The notes: a model not told the origin generated them from the sequence alone. A stretch of 64,000 nucleotides of DNA from Weeksellaceae bacterium TAE3-ERU29 (GCA_019218445.1 JAHUUM010000007.1:1-64000); one strand, 5' to 3'; numbered from the stretch's first letter, positions 1 through 8,061 are shown. Translations and numbers: made by a program.

Positions 1-16
1 AATTTAAATTAATATT

Positions 17-163
17 TTACCATTTTTTAATAACTTTATTATTATCTGTTGTTCAATATATTGTTGTTTCAGTACTATCTACGTGTTGAAAGACTTTACA
101 TATAGGGTTGGTATAAGTTGTATTATCTTTTTTATTCACTCTTGCTTTAATGATATCTACTTT
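17..163 (-). pseudogene. possible decayed 3' coding fragment
   Basis: After the stop of the 103-residue gene, the minus strand has a protein-like frame with no start codon and an internal TGA at 53-55. It ends in the residues NNKVIKKW and a stop at 17-19. The residue mix looks protein-like, but I recognise no family. It may be debris of an eroded gene or chance. The rest of 1-177 holds nothing I recognise. Confidence 0.2.
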
Positions 164-177
164 TTAAACTTCAATTA

Positions 178-489
178 CTATCGTGTGTCTTTCCATTCCC
201 TTGTTTCAGATGAGTAAGTAAAGTATTCATCAAAGCCGATAGAAAAATATACTATATATCTTAAGCTGTCAATTTTTTTATAAAAAGGTCCGTTGCCCAT
301 CTCAAAGGTGAAATCTATATCTTCTTCCGATTTTGGGAGTTTATTGTGCTTTGCTTTGTATTCTTCCACTTTTTCTACTAAAATAGCTCCTTTATCTTTA
401 TAACTTTTATATTCTAAATATCCTAATAAACGAGTGGTAGTAAAACAAATTATAACTAATATCAATATTCTTAATATTATTTTTTTCAT
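178..489 (-). CDS. hypothetical 103-residue single-pass membrane protein
   Basis: Not recognised. It starts with a basic MKK and a hydrophobic stretch (about residues 5-24) that is either a signal anchor or an uncleaved signal peptide. A charged segment follows (about 25-60), then a compact C-terminal part rich in aromatics ending near FTYSSETREW. The layout, one N-terminal helix plus a small soluble domain closing on an aromatic strand, loosely recalls small pilin-like or periplasmic anchored proteins, but no motif settles it. It sits beside another small membrane protein gene on the same strand and beside gene debris, so this end of the window is accessory. Confidence 0.55.
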   Translation of the reverse strand: MKKIILRILILVIICFTTTRLLGYLEYKSYKDKGAILVEKVEEYKAKHNKLPKSEEDIDFTFEMGNGPFYKKIDSLRYIVYFSIGFDEYFTYSSETREWKDTR

Positions 490-559
490 TTTTATGGTTT
501 TAAAGATTGTCTTTTGTATAAACTAGTGTAGGTGTTTTTATTTTATTTTTCTATGTTAC

Positions 560-949
560 TCAACTATCTTTTAATATATACTTTTTCATTAACAAACCCG
601 TTATTCCTGCACTAAAAAAAGTAACTATAAAAATTTCAAGATCCCATTTGTAAAAAAAGGTAAGTAACCATACGGAATAAGTAAGGATAAAAGGTAAATA
701 ATTTCTTTTAAAATTTGTTTTACCTAATCGTGTAAAAATCCAAAGAGAGGCATATGCAACAAGAGTAAAGGGAATTAAATACATAACTGATAGAGTCATT
801 ACAAACCAAGCAAAGTCGAAAATATCAGAGAATTCAGGATTAGGAAAACGATTATTCACTATAGGACTTACTATACTAACTGTAATACCCATTACAACTA
901 TATATAGAAAACTACTCTTTAAACTTTTAAATAATAATGACCACTTCAT
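560..949 (-). CDS. hypothetical small integral membrane protein (start revised)
   Basis: Not recognised. From the ATG at 949 the product is 129 residues with four predicted membrane helices (roughly 9-32, 44-68, 82-100 and 104-122) and a basic end, MKKYILKDS. The open frame extends 17 codons further to 1000, but that extension has no membrane or signal character, and the basic MKWSLLFKSLK start is the more natural N-terminus. A degenerate copy of its C-terminus lies just upstream at 1058-1141, so the gene once had a tandem paralogue. Confidence 0.55.
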   Translation of the reverse strand: MKWSLLFKSLKSSFLYIVVMGITVSIVSPIVNNRFPNPEFSDIFDFAWFVMTLSVMYLIPFTLVAYASLWIFTRLGKTNFKRNYLPFILTYSVWLLTFFYKWDLEIFIVTFFSAGITGLLMKKYILKDS

Positions 950-1057
950 ACAATTGTTTTTAACTATTGAATGTGAGTATAAAAGTACTAATAATTTCAT
1001 AATAAATACTATATAAAAATGAAATTAGGAAGTACTCAATAAGACTTTGATATTAAT

Positions 1058-1141
1058 TTAGCTATATTTTAACATATACTTTTCATGAAAAAAACCGATT
1101 ATTCCTGAATTAAAAAAAGTAGTTAAAAGAAGAGAATCGGG
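1058..1141 (-). pseudogene. 3' remnant of a tandem paralogue of the neighbouring membrane protein gene
   Basis: Read on the minus strand, this stretch encodes FFNSGIIGFFHEKYMLKYS and a stop. It aligns residue by residue with the end of the gene at 560-949 (FFSAGITGLLMKKYILKDS). The nucleotides also match. The preceding residues PDSLLLTT still align with WDLEIFIVT, after which similarity ends and there is no start codon. I read it as the surviving tail of a duplicated gene. The stretch from here to about 1325 shows nothing else that I recognise. Confidence 0.6.
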
Positions 1142-1327
1142 CTTACTGCAAGAATTTTCATCTTGAAAAGAGCTTATAAATTTTTAGTACTTCTTTTTCT
1201 TTCAGAGGCAAAGAAAAAAGAAGAAAACATAAGTCTTGATTAGGTTTGGATTGTATATCTGGATTTAATTTACAATTAATAAAAAAACAAAGGTAATTTC
1301 TAAATCTATTATTTAAATCATACACTT

Positions 1328-1414
1328 TTATTCAATTTTTTTGAAAGCATAACTACTACCTTTCCGTCCTATTGTTACAATAAAATAATTATTTTCTTTT
1401 TTAAGAATTTTATA
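1328..1414 (-). pseudogene. in-frame continuation of the small secreted ORF beyond two stop codons
   Basis: Downstream of the 45-residue secreted ORF (stop 1427-1429) the same frame has a second stop at 1415-1417. It then reads YKILKKENNYFIVTIGRKG and six to eight more residues to a stop at 1328-1330. That looks like a genuine C-terminal protein segment. The simplest reading is an originally 75-80 residue secreted protein broken by two stops, with this part now untranslated. Chance is not excluded. Confidence 0.35.
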
Positions 1415-1426
1415 TTAATAGTTCCC

Positions 1427-1564
1427 TTAATAGCAAACCTCTTGTGAATTTGGATGTTCTCTACGGCAATCTTCTACGTGTTTTAAGGAAACTGTAGTTT
1501 GCGCATAGCAACTACTTATACCTATAACTAATAGGATTATGGTTGTTTTAATTGCGTTTTTCAT
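1427..1564 (-). CDS. small secreted or lipid-anchored peptide (45 residues), possibly a truncated gene
   Basis: ATG at 1562-1564 opens a 45-codon frame: basic MKNAIK, a hydrophobic core, then ISSCYAQ, which is both a signal-peptidase-like site and a lipobox-like Cys. The mature part would be about 25 residues with two further cysteines (EDC and EVC). It lies 26 bp downstream of the ArsC-like gene on the same strand and may be the last gene of that operon. The spacer is a palindrome (GAATTAGCTAATTC at 1571-1584). In-frame coding-like sequence continues after the stop, so it may be the 5' half of a broken gene. Confidence 0.45.
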   Translation of the reverse strand: MKNAIKTTIILLVIGISSCYAQTTVSLKHVEDCRREHPNSQEVCY

Positions 1565-1590
1565 TATGGAGAATTAGCTAATTCCCCAAG

Positions 1591-1944
1591 TTAAGAAATC
1601 CCGTATCTATTAACTAAAGATTCTTTAGCTTTAACACTACTCCCAACAGAAATAAAGTCATTATCTACCAAAACGGGACGTTGCAAAAATGTATAATGCT
1701 CCAAAAGATATTTTTTATAATCCTGTTCGGTTAAGTTTTTCTCTTTCAGATTTAATTTTTTGTAGAGTTGAGCTCGTTTAGAAAATAACTTTTCATAACT
1801 CCCCACTAAATCTTTCAATAAATCTAAATCACTTTCAGATAAGGGATTTTTCTTAATATCAATTAATTCAAAACCTTCTGTATTGATTGATGAAAGTATC
1901 TTTTTACATGTGTCGCAAGTGCTTAGATAATAGATTTTCTTCAT
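1591..1944 (-). CDS. ArsC/Spx-family thioredoxin-fold protein
   Basis: A 117-residue protein of the arsenate reductase/Spx superfamily. The redox CxxC lies right after the first beta strand (C10 and C13, in STCDTCKK). The conserved Arg before a cis-Pro-like segment is R89 (FLQRPVLV). The basic SKRAQLYK segment is in the usual place. Length matches the family (110-135). Flavobacterial members of this group are usually annotated as arsenate reductase family without proof of arsenic chemistry. No arsR, arsB or acr3 is nearby, which argues against dedicated arsenic resistance. Its start lies 3 nt after the stop of the 555-residue gene, so it is the third gene of an operon beginning at 4197. Confidence 0.8.
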   Translation of the reverse strand: MKKIYYLSTCDTCKKILSSINTEGFELIDIKKNPLSESDLDLLKDLVGSYEKLFSKRAQLYKKLNLKEKNLTEQDYKKYLLEHYTFLQRPVLVDNDFISVGSSVKAKESLVNRYGIS

Positions 1945-1947
1945 GGT

Positions 1948-3615
1948 TTAAGCTAAAATTTGTTCAATAATTTTACTTGTAATTAAATAAGTAGGTTTTA
2001 CTCCGGTAAGTCCTAGTCCGCCCGACGCTAATGTACTTCCTGTTTCCAGTGGATTATCAGATGCGTAATAAGCATATCTCACTTTTACATCTTCTTGAAT
2101 GTGACCTCTGATTTTACTTGCAATCTGAACTGCTTTTTGGTAATGAGCGCCTTCCATTTCCAGTCCCACACAATTCCAAGAGGTATCTCTAAAGAAATGC
2201 AATAAATCTTTATTTTGCAAAGAAGTACCTAAAACGGTAATCATCATACCTTCGTACACGCCTAAATCTTGATTTTCAAAATCAGTTAAAGACAATTCAT
2301 TATGAAAAGGATAATTATCTGCTGTTCCTTCAAAAACGTGAGAAGTAGGAACAATAATATCTCCCTTTCCACCTTCTAAAATCCCTGCTTTTCCCATGAT
2401 AGAAACACTTTTAATATTCATGTGGATTTTAGAATCGTTTAGTTTATAAGGTTTCAATAATTCATCTAATACCTCAAAAGCCTGTTCTCCAAAAGCGTAA
2501 TCCATTACTAATAAGACATCTTGCGAAGCTTTATTTTTACTGAATGGCGTGTTTTGTAAGTCTACCTTTGCCAAATCAATAATCTGAACATTTATATTAG
2601 CACCCGAAGTATCTTTAATTTTAATCATGCCCGAATTAGTAGCGAATTCAGTCACTTGTTCTCTTAATTCTTTGTTTCTTGTTTGCGAAAGGTTTTCGTA
2701 AATAGATAAATCATTATGAGATTCAAAAGTATGGTCTAAAGCATTATAAGCATACAGCATATTCATAACACTATGCATATTAGAACTGATGATATGCAAC
2801 GGACGATTAATTAAATCTTCCTCCCACAATACCTGTTTAATTTTATTTGCCCATTTTTCACCGGTCGCATGATGTCCGATTTTAGAAATTAGAGTAGACG
2901 TAAAAGAAATTTCACGGTGAATTTCTCCCAAAGCATCTAACTGACTAAGTTTCCCCATCCAATATACAATATGGAAAAGTCGGTCTTTTTCACCATTTAG
3001 ACTAAAGGCGTCACACGCAATCTTAACTTCCTCGAATGTTCTGCCTAAAATATCCGCTAAATGCATCATTGCAACAGCTCTTTCTTTTTCAGACTTTTCA
3101 GCTGTATTAAAAATAAATTCCTCTAGCTTTTGCCAAATTCTTTTAGGCTTTTTCAGATTTTCTCCAATGGCTTTATTTCTAATTTTATCACCCTCGTTAT
3201 AGAAAAAAGTAAGATGCGTAAGGACATCATAAATCTCACTTCTACCACGAGAAACCTCAATATTCATTTGTTCCTCATCTATTCTGTAACAATTTCTTCG
3301 TCTTTTTAACGGAACAATTGTTTCAAAAACCTCATTATCGTAACATTCGTCAGCCGTAAGGTTGATATAAGAACATTCTTCAATGCCTTTTGGAAGTCTG
3401 TCTAAAACATACAATAAACCGTTTAGTTCTACTTTATTAGGATTAGTGATAGAACCATAAATTTCGGGGTTTAATTTTAATAATAAATCGCGTAAAGAAC
3501 TACCCGACGTCCCGCTCACTTTAAACGAACCTCTGTAAAAAAGGTGTCGCATAGTTATGTAAAGCCTTTCTATTGCTCCTGTTGACTTCCTTGCTAAAGG
3601 TGAATTAGTTACCAT
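1948..3615 (-). CDS. conserved 555-residue protein with a nucleoside-phosphorylase-like C-terminal domain
   Basis: The N-terminal 330 residues are mainly helical and unrecognised. From about residue 400 the sequence resembles the purine nucleoside phosphorylase/MTA-SAH nucleosidase fold: a nucleoside-binding segment GLEMEGAHY (family pattern EMEG/EMES) and then a downstream Asp in YYASDNP where the family keeps its catalytic Asp. I believe flavobacterial relatives carry a DUF label (possibly DUF6909, from memory). The gene directly abuts the DUF3109 gene upstream and the ArsC-like gene downstream, so all three should be co-expressed. It is cytoplasmic, with no signal peptide. The function may be nucleoside or nucleotide scavenging, which is inference from the C-terminal motifs alone. 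Confidence 0.7.
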   Translation of the reverse strand: MVTNSPLARKSTGAIERLYITMRHLFYRGSFKVSGTSGSSLRDLLLKLNPEIYGSITNPNKVELNGLLYVLDRLPKGIEECSYINLTADECYDNEVFETIVPLKRRRNCYRIDEEQMNIEVSRGRSEIYDVLTHLTFFYNEGDKIRNKAIGENLKKPKRIWQKLEEFIFNTAEKSEKERAVAMMHLADILGRTFEEVKIACDAFSLNGEKDRLFHIVYWMGKLSQLDALGEIHREISFTSTLISKIGHHATGEKWANKIKQVLWEEDLINRPLHIISSNMHSVMNMLYAYNALDHTFESHNDLSIYENLSQTRNKELREQVTEFATNSGMIKIKDTSGANINVQIIDLAKVDLQNTPFSKNKASQDVLLVMDYAFGEQAFEVLDELLKPYKLNDSKIHMNIKSVSIMGKAGILEGGKGDIIVPTSHVFEGTADNYPFHNELSLTDFENQDLGVYEGMMITVLGTSLQNKDLLHFFRDTSWNCVGLEMEGAHYQKAVQIASKIRGHIQEDVKVRYAYYASDNPLETGSTLASGGLGLTGVKPTYLITSKIIEQILA

Positions 3616-4197
3616 TTAAATTAGATTTTGGTTAGACATTTCTTTTTGAGCAATCATTAATTGCTCGTACCATTCCTCTCCGAATTTTCTAATCAAAGCA
3701 TCTTTCGTAAATTCGGCAACGGTTACACCTAATTCTTGCCCCAAAGAACACGCTTTACTGCAAATATCCCATTTATCATAATTTACGGCTGTAAAATCTT
3801 TATACTCACTTAATCTTATCGGATAAAGGTGACAAGAAATCGGTTTTTTATAATCTATAACTCCGTCTGAATTTGCCTTTTCGATTGCACAACGCGTCAT
3901 TCCGTTATCCTCAAAAATCACGTATGCACATTCAGCATTATTAACCAACGGCGTAACCCAATCACCCTCAAAATCTTTTATATATCTTCCTTGTTCTTCT
4001 ATTGCCTCAATGCCCTCTTTCCGCATATAAGGCTTTACTTTATCGTATATATCGTCCAATATTTCCAGTTCATCCTCATTTAAAGGTGCACCGCTATCTC
4101 CTTCTACGCAGCATATTCCTTTGCAGTGCTTCAAATTGCACACAAATTCTTTTTTAAGCACATCAGTACTTATAACTGTATCATCTATCTGAATCAT
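3616..4197 (-). CDS. DUF3109 family cysteine-rich protein
   Basis: A 193-residue cytoplasmic protein with the cysteine signature of DUF3109/YkgJ-like proteins: C20, C25, C29 and C30 (FVCNLKHCKGICC), then Cys in AECAYV and TRCAIE, then ISCHLYP, and a DICSKACSLG pair near the C-terminus. The YkgJ superfamily is thought to bind zinc or an iron-sulfur cluster; the exact function of DUF3109 is not known to me. It is the first gene of a three-gene operon whose next start follows its stop with no spacer. A consensus -7 box lies only 5 nt upstream of its ATG, so the transcript is nearly leaderless. Confidence 0.85.
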   Translation of the reverse strand: MIQIDDTVISTDVLKKEFVCNLKHCKGICCVEGDSGAPLNEDELEILDDIYDKVKPYMRKEGIEAIEEQGRYIKDFEGDWVTPLVNNAECAYVIFEDNGMTRCAIEKANSDGVIDYKKPISCHLYPIRLSEYKDFTAVNYDKWDICSKACSLGQELGVTVAEFTKDALIRKFGEEWYEQLMIAQKEMSNQNLI

Positions 4198-4201
4198 TTT
4201 G

Positions 4202-4209
4202 CAAAGATA
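4202..4209 (-). promoter_or_regulatory. -7 box of the DUF3109 operon
   Basis: TATCTTTG on the minus strand matches the Bacteroidota primary-sigma -7 consensus TAnnTTTG. The ATG at 4197 is 5 nt downstream, so transcription would start at or within a few bases of the start codon. No TTG -33 element is obvious at the usual distance. Confidence 0.55.
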
Positions 4210-4296
4210 CTATTTTTAGGATTTAAGAAATATTAAATAATTTTAGATTTAATCTTGATTGAATGATAACTTCGCCTTGATTTATAAATTTATTTT

Positions 4297-4387
4297 GGGC
4301 GTGCCCCTATCGGGTCGGGCTATTCACTGCAAGTCCTCGTTCCGTTTTACTGCACTGTGGGCTTTCCGTTACTATCCCTCACGCGGT
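4297..4387. repeat. GC-rich structured intergenic element
   Basis: A roughly 90-bp GC-rich block in otherwise AT-rich DNA. Its ends can pair (GCGTG near 4299, CACGC near 4380), and there is an inner hairpin CCC-CTATC-GGG plus TCGGGC and GGGC runs. From memory, closely similar text (a GGGCGTGCCC...TCGGGTCGGGC...ATCCCTCACGCG layout) recurs between genes in many Flavobacteriia; I could not check this. It encodes no open frame. It may be a dispersed mobile repeat or a structured RNA remnant. It lies between divergently transcribed genes. Confidence 0.5.
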
Positions 4388-4470
4388 TCATAGAGCCTTG
4401 ACTTCCGTTCTTCAATTTCTTCAAATATTTTTATGAATCCCCTCTCCAAAGAAAAGAATTATCGGAGTAA

Positions 4471-4536
4471 TTGTCCCCCTCAAGGAAAGTCTTTTGAATA
4501 CTTGGAAAAGGAGTATGTGGTACAGGGGTGTTCTAC
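4471..4536. repeat. copy of a dispersed TTGTCCCC...AAGGAAAG repeat
   Basis: AATTGTCCCCCTCAAGGAAA at 4471 is closely matched by sequence at 49317-49335 and by both arms of the inverted repeat at 45906-45980. The right part ends in AGGGGTGTT, like the ends of the 45.9-kb copy. The three copies all lie between genes. Together with the GC-rich element it fills most of the 476-bp gap between the DUF3109 and prolyl oligopeptidase genes. Confidence 0.45.
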
Positions 4537-4641
4537 ATGGGTAATAGTATAGTAAATAAGGCTGATATTTAGAGAGAAACTCTAGGGATAACTTAAATTC
4601 CTGATGATTTAAGTTTAAATCCTGACGTTTTTAATTAAAAA

Positions 4642-4649
4642 TATTTTTG
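4642..4649 (+). promoter_or_regulatory. -7 box upstream of the prolyl oligopeptidase gene
   Basis: TATTTTTG fits TAnnTTTG, 24 nt before the ATG at 4674. I see no clear TTG -33 partner. This is a probable promoter by position and consensus only. Confidence 0.45.
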
Positions 4650-4673
4650 TATTTTGCTTGAAAATATAATTGA

Positions 4674-6806
4674 ATGAAGAAAACAATAATATTACTAAGT
4701 ACTATAGCATTTTGTGCATGTACTACTCAGAAGAAAGTTGTAAATAATAATGTTAATAATAGCATGAAATATCCTAAAACTAAAAAGGTTGAAGTAGAAT
4801 ATACTCACTTTGGGGAAACAGTAAAAGACCCTTATCGTTGGTTAGAGGACGATCGTTCACAAGAAACCGCAGAATGGGTGAAAGAACAGAATAAAATAAC
4901 TTATGATTATTTAAATAAGATTCCTTTCAGACAAAAAATTAAAGACCAATTGAAAGAAATGTGGGATTATGAAAAAATTTCAGTCCCGAGAGAACACGGC
5001 GATTGGATTTATTTTTATAAAAATGACGGATTGCAAGCACAATCGGTATTATATCGTAAAAAAGAGGGCGGAGAGCCGGAAGTATTTTTAGACCCAAATA
5101 AGTTTTCTGATGACGGAACAACTTCTCTTGCAGGAATCAGTTTTACAAAAGATGGAAGTTTAGCAGCATATCAAATATCTGAGGGTGGCTCTGATTGGCG
5201 AAAAGTAATCATTATAGATACCGAGAATAAAAAGCAGGTAGAAGACACTTTAGTCGATGTTAAGTTTTCAGGACTTTCTTGGAAAGGGAATGATGGTTTT
5301 TACTATTCTTCTTATGATAAACCAAAAGGGAGTGAACTTTCGGCAAAGACGAATCAACACAAATTATACTTTCATAAATTGGGAACACCTCAGAAGGAAG
5401 ATGAGTTAATATTTGGTGGAGAGAAAACTCCGAGAAGATATATCGGCGGAGATATTACCGAAGACCAAAGATATTTAATTATTTCTGCGGCACAATCAAC
5501 CAGTGGGCAGGAATTATACGTGCAAGATTTACAAAATCCTGATTCGGGAATAAAAAGTATTGTAAATAACTTTGATACGGATACAAATGTGGTGGATAGT
5601 AAGGGAGATACGCTCTATTTAATCACAAATTATAAAGCACCAAATAACCGATTGGTAAAAACAGATATTAATAATCTTTCTCCTGATAATTGGATAGACG
5701 TGATCCCGGAAACAGAGAATGTTTTAAGTGTTTCTACGGTGGGAGGATTCTTATTTGCTCATTATTTGCAAGATGCTAATACGCAAGTTTATCAATACAA
5801 TCATGACGGACGCAGAATTAGAAAAATAGAATTACCCGGTTTAGGTACTGCAAGTGGTTTTAGTGGAAAAGAAGAAGATAAAGAAACTTATTTTACTTTC
5901 ACCAATTATATTACACCGGGAACTACGTATAAATACGATGTAATTAGTGGAGATGTTGAAGTGTATCAAAAACCGGAAATTAAGTTTGATGAAACTAAAT
6001 ACACCAGCGAACAAATTTTTTATACTTCTAAAGACGGAACAAAAATCCCTATGACTATTTTCTATAAAAAAGGATTGGAAAAGAATGGTAAAAATCCGAC
6101 AATCTTATATGGTTATGGAGGATTTAATATCAGTTTAACGCCTTCGTTTAGTGTTGCGAGAGCTGTTTGGATAGAAAATGGAGGAGTCTTTGCCGTTGCA
6201 AACTTAAGAGGTGGAGGAGAATACGGAAAAGAATGGCATGATGCAGGAACGAAATTACATAAAAAGAATGTTTTTAATGATTTTATAGCTGCGGCAGAAT
6301 ATTTACAAAATAATAAATATACTTCACCTGAATACTTAGCCATTGATGGAAGATCCAACGGAGGATTGTTGGTAGGAGCAACAGAAACCATGCGACCTAA
6401 TTTATTTAAAGTTGCACTTCCCGGAGTAGGTGTTTTAGACATGTTGAGGTATCATACATTCACTGCCGGAGCGGGATGGGCTTATGATTATGGAACAGCA
6501 GAAGACAACAAAGAAATGTTTGAATATTTAAAATCTTATTCACCCGTGCATAATGTGAAGAAAGGTGTTTGTTATCCGGCAACTTTGGTACTTACAGGTG
6601 ACCATGATGATAGAGTAGTGCCGGCGCATAGTTTTAAATTTATTTCGGAGTTACAAGCAAAACAAAGTTGTGACAATCCTGTACTAATCAGAATTGATAT
6701 TAATGCGGGACATGGGGCTGGACGCTCTACTGACCAAGTAATTCAAGAATATGGAGATGCTCAAGCATTTGCCCTTTATGAAATGGGAATAAGAGAACTG
6801 AAATAA
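4674..6806 (+). CDS. prolyl oligopeptidase family serine peptidase (S9A), exported
   Basis: It cleaves short peptides after proline. The N-terminus has a signal peptide ending in FCAC (C16 a possible but non-canonical lipobox Cys), so the enzyme is probably periplasmic or membrane-anchored rather than cytosolic. Family landmarks are the DPYRWLED N-terminal motif (about 52-59), a seven-bladed propeller region to about residue 430, and a C-terminal alpha/beta hydrolase. The catalytic triad is visible: S561 in GRSNGG (usually GGSNGG), D645 in DHDDRVVP and H680 in AGHGAG. Length (710) is typical. It is monocistronic, followed by hairpins and a terminator at 6970. Confidence 0.95.
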   Translation: MKKTIILLSTIAFCACTTQKKVVNNNVNNSMKYPKTKKVEVEYTHFGETVKDPYRWLEDDRSQETAEWVKEQNKITYDYLNKIPFRQKIKDQLKEMWDYEKISVPREHGDWIYFYKNDGLQAQSVLYRKKEGGEPEVFLDPNKFSDDGTTSLAGISFTKDGSLAAYQISEGGSDWRKVIIIDTENKKQVEDTLVDVKFSGLSWKGNDGFYYSSYDKPKGSELSAKTNQHKLYFHKLGTPQKEDELIFGGEKTPRRYIGGDITEDQRYLIISAAQSTSGQELYVQDLQNPDSGIKSIVNNFDTDTNVVDSKGDTLYLITNYKAPNNRLVKTDINNLSPDNWIDVIPETENVLSVSTVGGFLFAHYLQDANTQVYQYNHDGRRIRKIELPGLGTASGFSGKEEDKETYFTFTNYITPGTTYKYDVISGDVEVYQKPEIKFDETKYTSEQIFYTSKDGTKIPMTIFYKKGLEKNGKNPTILYGYGGFNISLTPSFSVARAVWIENGGVFAVANLRGGGEYGKEWHDAGTKLHKKNVFNDFIAAAEYLQNNKYTSPEYLAIDGRSNGGLLVGATETMRPNLFKVALPGVGVLDMLRYHTFTAGAGWAYDYGTAEDNKEMFEYLKSYSPVHNVKKGVCYPATLVLTGDHDDRVVPAHSFKFISELQAKQSCDNPVLIRIDINAGHGAGRSTDQVIQEYGDAQAFALYEMGIRELK

Positions 6807-6830
6807 GTATGAAAGCGTGTCGCGAGTGCG

Positions 6831-6899
6831 ATGCTGAACTTGTTTCAGCATGGCATAGATAGAAGAATACATAGTGTTACCCTGAAATAAATTTAGGGT
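6831..6899. repeat. two small palindromes in the intergenic region
   Basis: ATGCTGAA-cttgt-TTCAGCAT (6831-6851) is a perfect 8-bp hairpin. A near-palindrome built on ACCCTGAAAT / ATTTAGGGT follows at 6879-6899. They resemble the short palindromes scattered between flavobacterial genes; a related TGCTGAA...TTCAG hairpin is at 13228-13260. The first may add transcript stability or termination after the peptidase gene. Confidence 0.45.
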
Positions 6900-6969
6900 C
6901 TCATAGCAATAAACAGAATAAAAAATTCGTCATTGCAAAAGCTTGCTCGAAGCACTCCTAAACAAGATT

Positions 6970-7000
6970 AAAATCAGCTTTGCAAAAGGCTGATTTTTAT
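6970..7000 (+). terminator. rho-independent terminator after the prolyl oligopeptidase gene
   Basis: Stem AAAATCAGC / GCTGATTTT with a 10-nt loop, followed by a T-rich run (TTTATATTTT). It lies between the peptidase gene and the DUF4476 gene on the same strand. Confidence 0.7.
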
Positions 7001-7053
7001 ATTTTAACTTTTTTTGGCACATAAAATGATTTTACATTTAAAAAATCAATGTT

Positions 7054-7905
7054 ATGAGAAAGTTATATACACTATTGGCATTAATGATTGTTTTTAGTTT
7101 AAATGCACAAAATAATCGAATAAAAGGAGAGCGATTTCCAAATGAAATGGGACAATTAAATCAAGAATTGTCATTGCTTCAAAAAATGGAAAAGGAAATT
7201 AAAGTAGAGGAAGAAACTAGTTTTAATTCTTCTTTCAAGAGAGATAGAAGGGAAACTTATCCTGATTGGGATTGGCAAAATAATAGAGATTATTCAGAGA
7301 TTTTTATAAGAGTTCCCGAAAGAGGCTATTTTACTATAGAGTTAAATGACCAAATGGTGGGAAATAGAAAAGGAATGTTCAGATTTTTTGATGTAAATGC
7401 AGGAACTAAGAATATTTCTATTTACAAAAATGGCTATTTAGTTTATAGAACAAAGATGAGAGTTCGTTCTAACAGTAGAATATTGCTGGATTTCTTTACT
7501 CGAGACGGACTTTATCTGGTAGATATTCTTCCTATAAATAATCAAAGAAATAACATTCCTTGGAATCCTAATAAATGGGAAATTCCTTCTCGAAATAATA
7601 GTTACTATGGTAATGTAATGAATAATGTTGAGTTTAATCAATTTTTTAATTATTATAAAGAAGAAGGAGATTTCGACAGGGAAAGGGTAAGTATTATAGA
7701 AAACCAAATGCAATCTTCTTTATTTACAGCAGGGCAAATAAGAGATTTACTAAAAGAATTCAGCTTTGACAGCAGTCGATTAGAAATAGCAAAACACCTT
7801 TTTGATAAATGTGTGGATAGACAAAACTTCTATATAGTGTATGATGTCTTTGATTTTAACAGTAATAAAAATGAATTGAGAAATTATACTTCCGGCAGAA
7901 GATAG
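7054..7905 (+). CDS. secreted DUF4476-domain protein
   Basis: 283 residues with a clear Sec signal peptide ending SLNAQ. The middle (about 85-155) is a beta-rich segment (YFTIELNDQMVGNRKG... IYKNGYLVYRT) like those preceding DUF4476. The C-terminal about 95 residues show the DUF4476 pattern: helices with a conserved F/L ladder, SRLEIAKHLFDKCVDRQN and a closing F-x-F...L-x-x-Y (FDFNSNKNELRNY). The domain is common in Bacteroidota exported proteins and has no known function. No lipobox or C-terminal sorting signal is seen, so it is probably periplasmic. It is monocistronic; a weak promoter candidate (TTG 7014-7016, TACATTTA 7033-7040) precedes it. Confidence 0.85.
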   Translation: MRKLYTLLALMIVFSLNAQNNRIKGERFPNEMGQLNQELSLLQKMEKEIKVEEETSFNSSFKRDRRETYPDWDWQNNRDYSEIFIRVPERGYFTIELNDQMVGNRKGMFRFFDVNAGTKNISIYKNGYLVYRTKMRVRSNSRILLDFFTRDGLYLVDILPINNQRNNIPWNPNKWEIPSRNNSYYGNVMNNVEFNQFFNYYKEEGDFDRERVSIIENQMQSSLFTAGQIRDLLKEFSFDSSRLEIAKHLFDKCVDRQNFYIVYDVFDFNSNKNELRNYTSGRR

Positions 7906-8061
7906 ATTTTCTGTTCTTAAATAAAGTTTTGCTCAGAATAAGTTATTCCAATAATATTTTTAAAAACCGTTTTGAAATTCTAAATTGAACCTGGTAAAAG
8001 TGTTAAAAAAAAAGAATTAAGAGGTTTCGCGTTCATAAAAAAGGGTTTCGTGCAAAGTCAG

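Noticed and set aside
1591-1944. Dedicated arsenic-resistance locus
   Set aside because: Only the ArsC-fold gene is present, with no efflux or regulator gene. The neighbours are DUF3109 and a nucleosidase-like protein.
4939-6442. Minus-strand open frames inside the prolyl oligopeptidase gene
   Set aside because: The plus-strand frame has the full catalytic triad and is uninterrupted. The reverse frames are short and featureless.
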